From NCBI RefSeq assembly GCF_000422825.1, contig NZ_KE383929.1, positions 682,001 through 746,000 on the forward strand: a stretch of DNA of 64,000 bases, in the 5' to 3' direction. Below the pieces are notes generated by a model. The model ran no database searches and was not told the DNA's origin. It was given only the letters and a program-made list of their open reading frames with translations. This DNA is from Nocardioides insulae DSM 17944 (lineage in GTDB: Bacteria > Actinomycetota > Actinomycetes > Propionibacteriales > Nocardioidaceae). The position numbers and the translations under genes are program-made. This document shows, piece after piece, positions 46,909-57,000 of the stretch (within the stretch, counting starts at the first letter, position 1; every line of letters starts with the position of its first letter).

Positions 46909-47304
46909 ATGCCGCGCACCGTCCTGACCTTCGGCACGTTCGACGTGTTCCACCTCGGCCACCTGCGCATCATCGAGCGCGCAGCCAGCTACGGGGAGCG
47001 GCTCGTGGTCGGCGTCAGCGCAGACAAGCTCAACCTGCTCAAGAAGGACCGGCTCCCGGTCTTCAGCGAGGACGAGCGACTCGCGATCATCGCCGCGCTC
47101 AAGCCCGTCGACGAGGTGTTCGTGGAGGAGAGCCTCGAGCTCAAGCGGCACTACATCGAGCGCTACAACGCCGACGTCCTGGTGATGGGCGACGACTGGG
47201 CCGGCCGGTTCGACGAGTTCAGCGACATCTGCGAGGTCGTCTATCTGCCCCGTACGCCGGCGATCTCCACCACGGCCCTGATCGAGAAGATCAGCGCGAC
47301 CTGA
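46909..47304 (+). CDS. TagD-like cytidylyltransferase
   Basis: 131 residues of the nucleotidyltransferase fold: GTFDVFHLGH carries the HxGH motif and RTPAISTT the ISSTT-type motif. TagD makes CDP-glycerol from glycerol-3-phosphate for wall teichoic acid; other members activate different alcohol phosphates, so the exact substrate is open. The ATG at 46909 is set by the -10 element. Confidence 0.87.
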   Translation: MPRTVLTFGTFDVFHLGHLRIIERAASYGERLVVGVSADKLNLLKKDRLPVFSEDERLAIIAALKPVDEVFVEESLELKRHYIERYNADVLVMGDDWAGRFDEFSDICEVVYLPRTPAISTTALIEKISAT

Positions 47305-47341
47305 GCTTCGTGCTCGCGGGCGGCGTCCCGGTTCGAGCGCC

Positions 47342-47368
47342 GGGAACATCGCACCCGGATACGGCGTT
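47342..47368 (+). promoter_or_regulatory. SigR-type promoter of trxA
   Basis: GGGAAC (47342-47347), exactly 18 bases, then GTT (47366-47368), matching GGGAAY-N18-GTT and the sigR promoter of this window. The start point is expected near 47375, 25 bases before the ATG. Confidence 0.8.
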
Positions 47369-47399
47369 GCCCCTCAAGCCGACGACCGGAAGGAATTCC

Positions 47400-47780
47400 A
47401 TGGCCACCATCGCACTGGGCGCTGAGAACTTCGAAGAGACCGTGACGAGCAACGACATCGTGCTCGTCGACTTCTGGGCCTCGTGGTGCGGCCCCTGCCG
47501 CAACTTCGCCCCCGTCTTCGAGAGCGCCTCCGCCGAGTACCCCGAGATCGTCTTCGGCAAGGTCGACACCGAGGCCGAGCAGGCGCTCGCCGGTGCCGCC
47601 CAGATCACCTCGATCCCGACCCTGATGGCCTTCAAGCAGGGCCACCTGGTCTTCTCCCAGCCGGGCGCGCTGCCCAAGCAGGCCCTCGACCAGGTGATCG
47701 GTGCCGTCGTCGACCTCGACATCGACAAGGCCCTCGCCGACCAGGCCGACAAGGGCGGCCAGGCCGAGACCGACGCCTGA
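47400..47780 (+). CDS. trxA: Thioredoxin
   Basis: 126 residues with the WCGPC redox site (Cys30, Cys33), the cis-proline segment TSIPTLM and an acidic C-terminal extension of about 20 residues. GGAAGGAAT precedes the ATG. Predicted member of the SigR regulon. No thioredoxin reductase is adjacent. Confidence 0.95.
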   Translation: MATIALGAENFEETVTSNDIVLVDFWASWCGPCRNFAPVFESASAEYPEIVFGKVDTEAEQALAGAAQITSIPTLMAFKQGHLVFSQPGALPKQALDQVIGAVVDLDIDKALADQADKGGQAETDA

Positions 47781-48087
47781 GGCACCCGGCCTCGGGGCGG
47801 GGCGTAGTTCCCGCCGCGGTACGCCGCGCGCCTCGCCGCACGGCTGAGCGTGGGGCACCCTCACGCAGTAGGTCAGCGCACGCCCGCCGGGCTCGTCGAG
47901 TTGCCTCGACGAGCCCGGCGGGCGCATTCCTGACCCTCGGCGCTCATCTGGATCCACCGATCGTCGCCGTGCGAGCCACTCCGGACGGGTGTGTCGACGA
48001 GGCGCCGCCGACGGCTGGCCGCAAGCCCGCCGAGGCGCGACAGCGCGGCCGGGCTGACCGGCGCCGCAGCGGCCGCAGGGTCGAGGC
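47781..48087. other. 307-bp gap between convergent trxA and helicase genes
   Basis: Apart from the 20-bp-arm hairpin at 47881-47924 I see no gene, RNA or repeat here. Short open frames lack ribosome sites and family likeness. Confidence 0.6.
47881..47924. terminator. 20-bp-arm hairpin after trxA
   Basis: Perfect arms 47881-47900 and 47905-47924 with loop TTGC, 100 bp after trxA and 163 bp from the helicase stop. The strongest hairpin in this part of the window. Confidence 0.85.
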
Positions 48088-50262
48088 TCAGACCAGCCGG
48101 CGCTCGCGCTCCTCGAGGGCATCGGTGAGCATGCTGACCAGGGCCTCGAGCTGGACGTCGGCGGAGCTGGTGATCTCCTCGTCCGAACCGTCCAGGGCAC
48201 GGGCGGCGAGCCCGGCCTTGGCGTCGATCAGCTCGGCGATCCGGGTGTCGACGGTCTGCGAGGCGATGATCCGCCAGGCGGTGACCGGCTCGTCCTGGCC
48301 GATCCGGTGGACCCGGTCGATCGCCTGGGTCTGCTCGGCGTCGGTCCAGGACAGCTCGGCGAGGACCAGGTTGGAGGCCACCTGGAGGTTGAGCCCCACC
48401 CCGGCCGCGGTGAGCGAGCAGACCACGATCGCCACGTCGGGGTCGGTGGTGAAGTCGTCGATCGCCTTCTTCCGCGCGGATGCGGACTGGTCGCCGCGGA
48501 TCGAGGTGTAGCGGAGTCCGGCCTTCTCGAAGGTCGCCTCGGCCTCGTCCATCACGTCGATGTGCTTGGCGAAGAAGACCACCTTGCCCACGCTCCGGGC
48601 GAGCTGGGCGGCGTAGTCGGCGGCCAGGCCGGCCTTGGCCTGGCCGATGCGACGCATCATGCCGAACACGTTCTCGCCGGTCTCGGTGGCGCTGTCCTCG
48701 CGCTCCCAGGTGGCCACCTGGCGCACCAGGCGGTGGTCGATCCCCTCGACCGTCCGTCCCGAGGTGCGCGTCTCGATCGCCTTGTCGTAGCGCTCCACCA
48801 GCCGCCGGGCCAGCTCGCGCTCGGCCGCGCGGATCGAGCGACCCTCGGCGTCGTCCAGCTCCACCGGCAGGTCGGCCACGCGGCGGGCGGGGATGTCGGC
48901 GGCCACGTCGACCTTGCGCCGACGCACGATCCCGCGGTCGATCACGGTCTGCCTGGCCGCCGGGTAGAAGCCGGGGTCGGCCGGGGTGAGGCCGGTGTCC
49001 TCGAGCCGGTCCATCAGCTCGTCGAGCGGCCGCTTGTCGTCGATCCAGCCGAGGAACTGCCAGATCGCCCGGAAGTCCTCGATGTCGTTGATCAGCGGCG
49101 TGCCGGTGAGCGCCATCAGCAGGGGGCGTGCGGTCCAGGAGCGGATCTGCTCGGAGAGGTGGAGCACGTGTCGCGAGCGCTGCGAGCTCTTGTTCTTGAT
49201 GAAGTGCGCCTCGTCGACGACCATCCCCTTGAACCCGAAGCGGCTCATCCAGCCGACGTGCCGGTCGAGGATCTCGTAGTTGATCACGAAGATGTCGGCG
49301 TAGGCGTCCATCGCCTCGCCGTTGCCGTGGATGACGGTCGCCTTCTTGCCCGGCGTCCACATGTCGGCCTCGCGGGCCCAGTTGACCTTCACGACATTGG
49401 GGACGACGACCAGCAGCGGGTAGGCGTCGGCGGCGTAGGCCGCGGTGAGCGCCTGGGCGGTCTTGCCCAGACCGGGCTCGTCCGCGAGCAAGAAGGTGCG
49501 GTGGCCCGAGGCCGCGGACGCGACCAGTTGGGCCTGGTGGCCCATCAGCGGCAGACCGCCGGGGGCCTTCTCCACCAGGGCTCCGTGCAGCGTGGGATCG
49601 GGCAGAGGCATGCAGGCGCCGGCGCCGCTGCCGACGTACTCGAAGGATCGGAACAGCGGCCCGAGCAGCTCCCAGGTCGCGAGCCGCTGGTGCTCGACGT
49701 ACGGACGGACGCCGCTGAAGTCGGGCACCAGGAAGGGGTTGGCGAGTCGCCGGGAGGTCACCTGCGGAGGTACGACGCGGTGGTCGGTCTCCAGGTGGGC
49801 GGCCGGGTCGTCGGGCGAGGGCTCGGGCTCCGGCGGCGGGGTCAGGCCCGCCTGTTCGAGCATCTCTCGCTTGAGTTCCTTGGCGGAGTCGCTGATCTCG
49901 GCGTCCTCGGCCAGCAGGTCGAACAGCGTAGGGGCGGCGGCCGCGGTCTTGGCCAGGATCGTGCCGATGCCGTCGAGGCGCTTGAGCTGCTCGGCGGTCT
50001 GGGCGTCGCTGGCGGTCTCGTCCGCCTTGACCCGGTGGCGCTCCTCGCGGGCGAGCAGCGCGATCACCTGGTACTTGGTACGCACCGAGGACGCCTGCCC
50101 GCGCTGGACGGCGGTCTCGACCTCGCGGACCGCCTTGGCGAGCACCGGGATGATGCCTTCGTTGTCGAGCACCTTGCGCTTGCCGCGCTGGTTGCGGCGA
50201 GCGCCGGACTGTCCTCGTGACTGTCCACGAGAACGTCCTCGTGACTGGCCCTGTTGAGCCAC
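48088..50262 (-). CDS. SNF2-family DEAD/DEAH helicase
   Basis: 724 residues. A basic Gly/Arg/Gln-rich N-terminus (about 1-30) and a helical region precede the ATPase: Walker A LLADEPGLGKTAQAL, DEAH box VVDEAHFIKN, LTGTPLIND, and motif VI QTQAIDRVHRIGQ. It resembles SMARCAL1/HepA-type translocases. The GTG at 50262 has a perfect AGGAGG at six bases, so earlier in-frame starts were rejected. Upstream 274 bp hold a GGTCACC/GGTGACC dyad (50398-50416) and no gene. Confidence 0.9.
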   Translation of the reverse strand: MAQQGQSRGRSRGQSRGQSGARRNQRGKRKVLDNEGIIPVLAKAVREVETAVQRGQASSVRTKYQVIALLAREERHRVKADETASDAQTAEQLKRLDGIGTILAKTAAAAPTLFDLLAEDAEISDSAKELKREMLEQAGLTPPPEPEPSPDDPAAHLETDHRVVPPQVTSRRLANPFLVPDFSGVRPYVEHQRLATWELLGPLFRSFEYVGSGAGACMPLPDPTLHGALVEKAPGGLPLMGHQAQLVASAASGHRTFLLADEPGLGKTAQALTAAYAADAYPLLVVVPNVVKVNWAREADMWTPGKKATVIHGNGEAMDAYADIFVINYEILDRHVGWMSRFGFKGMVVDEAHFIKNKSSQRSRHVLHLSEQIRSWTARPLLMALTGTPLINDIEDFRAIWQFLGWIDDKRPLDELMDRLEDTGLTPADPGFYPAARQTVIDRGIVRRRKVDVAADIPARRVADLPVELDDAEGRSIRAAERELARRLVERYDKAIETRTSGRTVEGIDHRLVRQVATWEREDSATETGENVFGMMRRIGQAKAGLAADYAAQLARSVGKVVFFAKHIDVMDEAEATFEKAGLRYTSIRGDQSASARKKAIDDFTTDPDVAIVVCSLTAAGVGLNLQVASNLVLAELSWTDAEQTQAIDRVHRIGQDEPVTAWRIIASQTVDTRIAELIDAKAGLAARALDGSDEEITSSADVQLEALVSMLTDALEERERRLV

Positions 50263-50536
50263 AGACTCCTCCTGTAACCGCGTGGAGGGCTCCTCCCCCG
50301 ACACGCAGGCGACGCGCGGGTCCTGGTGACCCGCCATCAACACATTGCGCCACCGCGCGACCGGGCAGTCCCGGACGCGGAGCCGGCGGGCAATTGTGGT
50401 CACCATCGCGGTGACCGGCACGGGCGTCGGCCGCTCTGGAGGGACCTCACGCCGGTGCGCTCCAGCAAGGATACCCGGTCGGGTCCCCGATCCCGCCCTC
50501 AGGGTCGGGCGCGTCCCCAGGACAGGTGAGGGGACG

Positions 50537-51727
50537 CTAGCTCGGCGGCTCGACGGGGGCCGGCACGATCCGTCCACGCGCCTCGCCGAAGCCGATCCAC
50601 GCGCCCTCCGGACCGGGCGCCACTGCCCGCAGGACCACCTCGTCGCCGTCCTCGAGGAAGGAGCGCTCCTCGCCGCCGACCAGGACCGGCTCGGCGCCGC
50701 CCCAGGTCAGCTCGATGAAGGCACCGCGCTGGTCCTTGGCCGGCCCGGAGACCGTGCCGGACGCGAACAGGTCCCCGGTGCGGGTGGGCGCGCCGTTGAC
50801 GGTCTGGTGGGCCAGCATCTGGGCGGGCGACCAGTACATCGAGGCGTACGGCGGGCGCGAGACCACCTGACCGTTCCACTCCACCTCGAGCCGGAGGTCG
50901 AGTCCCCAGGGCCGGTCCAGCCGAAGGTAGGGCAGCACCTCGGGCTCCTGCGGCGGGGTCGCCACCCGGGCATGGTCCAGCGCGAGCAGCGGCACCACCC
51001 ACGGTGAGATGGTCGAGGCGAAGCTCTTGCCCAGGTTGGGACCGAGCGGGACGTACTCCCAGGCCTGGATGTCGCGCGCCGACCAGTCGTTGAACAGCAC
51101 CAGGCCGAAGATGTGATCCTCGGCCGCGTCCACGGCGATCGGGTGACCCATCGCGTTGCCGGTGCCGACCACGAAACCGACCTCGGCCTCGATGTCCAGC
51201 CGGGTGGTGGGCCCGAAGACGGGTGCGTCCTCGGCCGGGGGCTTGCGCTGCCCGTTCGGTCGGACGATGTCGGTGCCGGAGACCACGATCGACGCCGACC
51301 GGCCGTGATAGCCGACCGGGAGATGCTTCCAGTTCGGCATCAGCGGGTCCGGGTTGTGCGGCCGGAAGAGCCGGCCGAGGTTGGCGGCGTGGTGCTCGGA
51401 GGCGTAGTAGTCGACATAGTCGGCGACCTCGAAGGGCAGATGCATCCTGACGGCGTCCAGCGGGTGCACCGCCTCCGGCGACACCTCGCCCCGGACCAGT
51501 CGGGCGATCCGGGCCCGGACCTCCACCCAGCTGCCGCGTCCGCTCGCCATGAACGGGTTGAGGCTGGGCCGGGCGAACACGTCCTCGCCGGTCAGCGCAG
51601 CCAGGTCGATCACCTGATCCCCGAGCCGGGTGGCGACCCGCGGGGTCTGCCCGGGCACCGAGTAGACACCGTAGGGAAGGTTGGCCAGGCCGAACAACGA
51701 GTCCTCGGCGAGATCGAGCCGGGTCAC
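50537..51727 (-). CDS. fahA: Fumarylacetoacetase
   Basis: Last step of tyrosine/homogentisate breakdown, giving fumarate and acetoacetate. It has 396 residues: N-terminal beta barrel, then the FAH catalytic domain with DYYASEHHA (metal Asp and catalytic His), DIEAEVGF (two metal Glu) and NDWSARDIQAWEY. The GTG overlaps the stop of the unknown gene by four bases. Last gene of the hmg operon. Confidence 0.95.
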   Translation of the reverse strand: MTRLDLAEDSLFGLANLPYGVYSVPGQTPRVATRLGDQVIDLAALTGEDVFARPSLNPFMASGRGSWVEVRARIARLVRGEVSPEAVHPLDAVRMHLPFEVADYVDYYASEHHAANLGRLFRPHNPDPLMPNWKHLPVGYHGRSASIVVSGTDIVRPNGQRKPPAEDAPVFGPTTRLDIEAEVGFVVGTGNAMGHPIAVDAAEDHIFGLVLFNDWSARDIQAWEYVPLGPNLGKSFASTISPWVVPLLALDHARVATPPQEPEVLPYLRLDRPWGLDLRLEVEWNGQVVSRPPYASMYWSPAQMLAHQTVNGAPTRTGDLFASGTVSGPAKDQRGAFIELTWGGAEPVLVGGEERSFLEDGDEVVLRAVAPGPEGAWIGFGEARGRIVPAPVEPPS

Positions 51728-52593
51728 CCCCGCACGCCGCCCGCCGGGTCGAGCAGGCCCGCGGGCAGCAGGCCGAGAGCGGCCAGTTCCTGGGCCGGCT
51801 CGCGGACCGAGCAGGTGCCGAAGGAGCGGAACTGCCGCCGGACGCGGGGCTGGGCGTCGCGGACCAGGCCGGCCAGTCGGGGACCATCGCGGTCCTCCAG
51901 AACGGAGACCAGGTCGGCCACGGCGGCCCCTTCCAGGGCGGCCGCGGTCGTCGCGAGCAGGTTCAGGAATCCGTGCTGCTCGAACCCGGTCACAGGATCG
52001 GTGTTGCGCACCGCATGATGCAGCCCGGCGGTCGCCTTGAACGGCACGCCGGCGCGAACGGCGCTCCGGATCCCGCCGGCCAGTTCGGCCGCGTCCGGGT
52101 AGAGCGCCGCACGCACTCCCCCGGTGCGGAACTTGGCCAGGTGGCGGGTACCGCTCAGCTCACCGAGCAGTGCGGCGCGGCGCTGGTCGCGCGGGATCTC
52201 GACGTACGCCGTCACCCCGGACGGCACGCGCGCCTCCAGCCTCCCCACGACCGCGGACGGGGCGAATCCGTCGGGAAGGACGACCTCCAACCCCACCAGT
52301 CGGACCGTCGGCAAGGCGCCCACCCGGCTCACCGCGCCGGAGACCTCGGCCAGCGGGAGCGTCAGCGACACCTCCAGCTCGGCCGGCAGCTCGGGCAGAG
52401 CCCCGAGCCGGTCGAGGTCCGTGGCCGCGAGGACCAGCGGCCCCACCAACGCGGCATACCCGCTCCGCCGGTGAGTGACATGGGCCGGGACCGCTTCGAC
52501 CAACGGCAGGTTGCCGGGTGGGAACACAGCTGCGTCGTCACACAGCCCGGCGAACATCCGGGAGATGCCGGCCCGCGTGGTCAGGGCGGTCAT
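51724..52593 (-). CDS. Unknown protein locked between hmgA and fahA
   Basis: 289 residues, no signal peptide or membrane helix. I do not recognise the family. Alternating beta/alpha segments ending in VEIP, HLAKFRTGG, PFKATAGLHHAVRN and a SFGTCSVREP tail look like a barrel-type enzyme, with possible catalytic Lys, His and Cys. Both ends overlap neighbours by four bases (ATGA with hmgA, GTGA with fahA), so it is made in step with them. No maleylacetoacetate isomerase is found in the window, and that missing activity is one possible role; this is inference. Confidence 0.8.
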   Translation of the reverse strand: MTALTTRAGISRMFAGLCDDAAVFPPGNLPLVEAVPAHVTHRRSGYAALVGPLVLAATDLDRLGALPELPAELEVSLTLPLAEVSGAVSRVGALPTVRLVGLEVVLPDGFAPSAVVGRLEARVPSGVTAYVEIPRDQRRAALLGELSGTRHLAKFRTGGVRAALYPDAAELAGGIRSAVRAGVPFKATAGLHHAVRNTDPVTGFEQHGFLNLLATTAAALEGAAVADLVSVLEDRDGPRLAGLVRDAQPRVRRQFRSFGTCSVREPAQELAALGLLPAGLLDPAGGVRG

Positions 52594-53774
52594 GAGTTGC
52601 GCTCCCAGGAGTAGACATAGGTGCCGTCGTCGGTGGCACGGCCGGCCTCACCGAGCAGGAGCGGCCGGAAGGTGTCGACCATGATCGCGAGTTCGTCGAA
52701 GTACTCGATCCCGAGCGAACGCTCCATCGCGCCGGGCTGCGGGCCGTGGGGGTGGCCGCCGGGATGCAGCGAGATCGACCCCTGGCCGATCCCTGACCCC
52801 TTCCGGGCCTCGTAGTCGCCGCCGCAGTAGAACATCACCTCGTCGGAGTCGACATTGGAGTGGTAGTAGGGCACCGGGACGGCCAGCGGGTGGTAGTCGA
52901 CCTTGCGAGGCACGAAGTTGCAGATGACGAAGTTGTTGCCCTCGAACACCTGGTGCGCCGGCGGCGGCTGATGCACGCGACCCGTGATCGGCTCGAAGTC
53001 GCGCACGTTGAACGCGAACGGGTACAGGCAGCCGTCCCAGCCGACGACGTCGAAGGGATGCTGCGGCAGGGTGTGGACCGTGCCCACGACACCGCGAGGG
53101 CCCCGGTGCTTGAGATGCACCTCGACGTTCTCCTCCTCGACCACCCTCGGGTCGGTCGGCAGCCGGAGGTCCCGCTCACAGAAGGGGGCATGCTCGAGCA
53201 GTTGGCCGTGCTTGGAGAGGTAGCGGCGGGCCGGCGTGATGTGGGAGTTGGCCTCCACGGCGTACACCCGCACGGAGCCGCCGAGCGGGACGAAACGGTA
53301 GGTCGTGGCGCGAGGGATCACGACGTAGTCGCCCTGGCCGACGGTGAGATCCCCGAAGATCGTCTCGACCAGCGCGTCGCCCTCCTCGAGATAGAGGCAC
53401 TCGTCGCCGATCCCGTTGCGGTAGTAGGGCGAGACCGAGTCGGCGACGACGTAGGCGATCCGGACGTCGTCGTTCCCCAACAGCAGGCGGCGGCCGGTGA
53501 CGGCGTCCACGCCCGTGTCACCCTCGGCGAAGATCTTGTGGGTGGAGAGATGCCGCGGGATCAGCGGATGGTTGGGCACCAGGGTCTGGTCCCGCAGCTC
53601 CCACTCCCGGTACGCGCGGATCGCGGAGGGGAGGAAGCGGTGGTAGAGCAGCGAGGAGTCGGAGGAGAAGCCCTCCTCCCCCATCAGTTCCTCGTAGTAG
53701 AGCTGCCCGTGCTCGTCCCGGTGCTGGGTGTGGCGCTTGGGGGGTACGAGCCCGGCGGAGTGGTAGTAGGGCAT
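52590..53774 (-). CDS. hmgA: Homogentisate 1,2-dioxygenase
   Basis: Opens the homogentisate ring to maleylacetoacetate. It has 394 residues of the cupin-type fold, shorter than the animal enzyme. The iron ligands are expected in PYYHSNVDSDE (His, Glu) and HPHGPQPG (His). A GAGGAGG site precedes the ATG at 53774. First gene of a three-gene coupled operon; its promoter lies in the 285-bp gap to the glycosidase gene. Confidence 0.96.
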   Translation of the reverse strand: MPYYHSAGLVPPKRHTQHRDEHGQLYYEELMGEEGFSSDSSLLYHRFLPSAIRAYREWELRDQTLVPNHPLIPRHLSTHKIFAEGDTGVDAVTGRRLLLGNDDVRIAYVVADSVSPYYRNGIGDECLYLEEGDALVETIFGDLTVGQGDYVVIPRATTYRFVPLGGSVRVYAVEANSHITPARRYLSKHGQLLEHAPFCERDLRLPTDPRVVEEENVEVHLKHRGPRGVVGTVHTLPQHPFDVVGWDGCLYPFAFNVRDFEPITGRVHQPPPAHQVFEGNNFVICNFVPRKVDYHPLAVPVPYYHSNVDSDEVMFYCGGDYEARKGSGIGQGSISLHPGGHPHGPQPGAMERSLGIEYFDELAIMVDTFRPLLLGEAGRATDDGTYVYSWERNS

Positions 53775-53836
53775 GGGTGGCCTCCTCGCAATGGTGCTGC
53801 GTACGTCGGATCACGACGGCGCGATCGTACCTTCGA

Positions 53837-53852
53837 GTGTGACTCACACCAC
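53837..53852. promoter_or_regulatory. GTGTGA-C-TCACAC palindrome upstream of hmgA
   Basis: A perfect 13-bp palindrome (53837-53849), 63 bp before hmgA. The overlapping 12-mer GACTCACACCAC (53841-53852) recurs at 63011-63022, 17 bp before pcaH. Possible shared operator of aromatic ring-cleavage genes; the regulator is not identified. Confidence 0.4.
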
Positions 53853-54059
53853 ACACTGACCCGGACTCTGCGGTGGCGGGCGCCGGCGCGGCCGTTGGAT
53901 CCCTCCGTCACCACCACCCGCGGTCGCGTGGCCGGATCCGGACGCATCGGCGCTGAATCGTTCCAATCCGGGCCTTCCCGGGCTTACCCTCCGCTGGGCG
54001 CTCCCTGTGTGTCACCAGTCACAAGCGCCTCAGTCGATCTCGAAGGGACCTCAGGGAAC

Positions 54060-57000
54060 GTGAATCGCCATCAGACTCGCACGCGCGGCCTGCTCGCCGG
54101 CTCCATCGCCCTCTCGGCCGTGGCCGGCCTGGCCGTGACCGCCTCGCCACCCAGCAGCGCAGCACCGGCGGGTGCCTCGGCCACCGGACAGGTGAGCCAG
54201 GACCGCGGGTTCTCGGCCGCGGACTTCGCCGACCCGCGCAAGGACAGCCGACCATCGTTCTACTGGTACTGGACGGGCAACGTCACCCCGGAGGTGGTGG
54301 ACGCCCAGATGGCCGAGATGCGCGACAAGGGCGTCTACGAGGCGGTCCTGTTCCCGTACGGCGGCGAGAAGATGCAGCCGGCCTTCCTCACCCCGGAGTG
54401 GTTCGACATCGTCGAGCACGTGCTTCGCACCGCCCAGCGCACCGGGATGCGGATCTGGCTGTTCAACGACAGCAACTTCCCCAGCGGCAAGGCCGGTGGG
54501 GTGATCGCCAACGGCGGCAAGGTCGGGGATCGCGAGGTCCAGGCGCGCCCCGAGCTCCGGCTCAAGGCGTTGCAGCGCTCGACGCGTGTCGTCGAGGGAC
54601 CGGCGACCGTCGACCCGGCCGAGTCCAGCGGGCTGAGCGTCGAGGGCGGTCGCCTGATCGTGGACGGCTCTCTGCGCGAGGGTGCCCACCCGATCGCCGG
54701 CGGAGCGGCGTGGGACGACTACACCGTGACCGGCAAGGCGGGCTTCACCGCCTCCGGCGTCCAGCTGATGGTGCGCTCCTCCGCCGACGGCAGCAAGGGC
54801 TACCTCGTCGACGTCGACGTCAAGGGGCGGGCGAGCGTCTGGCGGCTCGACGGCGAGACCCGGACGCAGCTGACCACCGGCGTACCCACGCCGGGCTTCT
54901 CGCCCCGGCGCGAGCAGACCATCAGCGTCACCGTGACCGGTGACCAGATCCAGCCGGTGATCAACAAGACGGTGCAGCCCGCGGCGCACGACGCGACGTA
55001 CCCGACCGGTTCGGCCGCCGTCAGCGCCGAGTTCGGTGGGGTGGGCGTGGAGGACGCGGTCGAGGGGCTCCAGCGGGTGCAGTGGGCCGACCTGACCGTG
55101 ACCGGTGCGGACGGCTCGGAACTGTGGTCCCAGGCCTTCGAGGACAGCGAGGCGATCGGCGACTTCGGCGGACCGCTGATCCGACTCGACGGCGCGGTCG
55201 CCGCCTCGGCGCGCCCGGCGGGCTCGACCGACGGTGAGGACCTGGTCGAGCTGACACCCAAGCTCGAAGACGGCTCCTGGCAGGTACCCGCCGGTCGCTG
55301 GCAGATCGACACCTTCGAGTCGGTGACGCTCGTCGACGACACCAGCGGCTACCACCGCGGCTACCTGAACCTGCTCGACCCCCGGGCCACCGATGCACTG
55401 CTCGACACCGTCCAGGGTGAGTACCTCCGCCGCTTCGGGTGGGCGATGGGCTCGGTCGTGCCCGGCTTCTGGGACGACGAGCCCTTCATCTCCTCCGCCG
55501 AGCCGTGGCCCTTCAAGCGGCTCCCGTGGTCGAGCGGACTCGCCGACCTGATCGACCAGGCCGGCGCGACCCCCGGTGTCGCCTTCACGGCGGCCGCCGA
55601 CGAGCTGGGTCGCACCGGGGAGGAGTACTCCGGGGCCTACTGGCGAGCGGTCAACGACGCGTTCGCCACCAACTACTACCAGCGTCAGGCCGCCTGGATG
55701 GAGGACCACGGCCTGAAGCTGATCACCAACCCGCTGCTGGACGAGGAGGGCCCTCAGCAGCGGATGCACAGTACCGGCGACCTGGCCAAGAACAACCAGT
55801 ACGCCCAGGTGCCCGGCACCGACATGATCACCGAGGACTACCAGGCCGGTCACCAGACCATGCTCGTCCGCAACGCCGCCTCGGCCGCGCACCAGAGCGG
55901 CGCGGAGCGCGCCCTGGTGGAGGTCTTCGGCAACTCCGGCTGGGACGTCGCACCGGACTTCATGCGCGCCACGGTCGGCGCCCTCGCCACGCGCGGGGCC
56001 AACTCCACGGCCCTGCACGCGATGTGGACCGACGAGAAGCAGGTCTACTTCGCGCCGCCGTTCGGCCCGGTCAACCCCTACTGGGACGCGATGGGCGACG
56101 TCGACGCCTGGATCGGCCGGGTGATGGAGATGGGCCGCGGCGAGTCGCTCGCCAGGACCGCGGTGATCCAGCCGCAACGCGCGGCCGAGCAGACCCGGAC
56201 CACGGACACCGAGCACCGACTCGACGCCAACCTGAGCGGCGCCGCCTACGCCCTCGAACGCGGTCAGGTCGACTTCGACCTGCTCAGCGACGGGGCGCTC
56301 TCCGGCGACCCGCACACCCGCTACCAGGGCCGCACCCGGCTGGGCCGGCTGGAGGTCGGCGAGGCGAGCTACTCGATGCTGGTCCTTCCGGAGACGACCG
56401 TCCTCGACCTGGAGACGGCGCAGCGACTCCAGCGCTTCGTGCTCGCCGGCGGCCGTCTGGTCGCCGTGGGCGAGCTCCCCCGACTCGAGGCGCGGGGCCG
56501 GACGCAGGCCCTGGCCCGCGAGCTGGACACCCTGTTCGGCAGGGCCGGCACGGGGTGGAGCCGGCACGGGCTCGGCCGCGTCGCCCTGGTGCCGGACACC
56601 GAGACGCTCGGCGACCTGGCGGCCGCCGCCGGCGTCGCAGCAGCCGACCTGTCCCCGGCCGCGCCGGCGGTCCGCGTGATCCGGACCGAGCGCGAGGGCG
56701 AGGTCGCCTTCCTGATCAACAACGAGAGCGACCAGACCGTCACCACCAACGCGACCCTCCCGGTCGACGGCGTACCGGAGCTCTGGGATCCGCGCACCGG
56801 CACCACCGAGGTCGCGACCGCCTACGACGAGAGCGGCCTCGGCCGGACGACGGTGCCGCTCGACCTGGACCCCTACGAGACCCTCGCGGTCGTCTTCGAG
56901 CGCGGCACCAAGGCGTCCCCGCACCTGCTCGGTGACCAGCCGGCCGAGTCGGTCACGGCGACGCGCCACGGGCTGGACGCGACCATGGTGCTCCCCGAGC

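Noticed and set aside
48088..50577. Longer N-terminus of the SNF2 helicase (start at 50577)
   Set aside because: The GTG at 50262 has an ideal AGGAGG site and starts the conserved protein; the extra stretch is Arg/Pro-rich without support.
53837..53849. CRP site before hmgA
   Set aside because: The half-sites GTGTGA and TCACAC are one base apart, not the six needed for CRP.
52860..54059. Upstream extension of the glycosidase frame through hmgA
   Set aside because: The extension is antisense to hmgA; a signal peptide begins exactly at the GTG at 54060.
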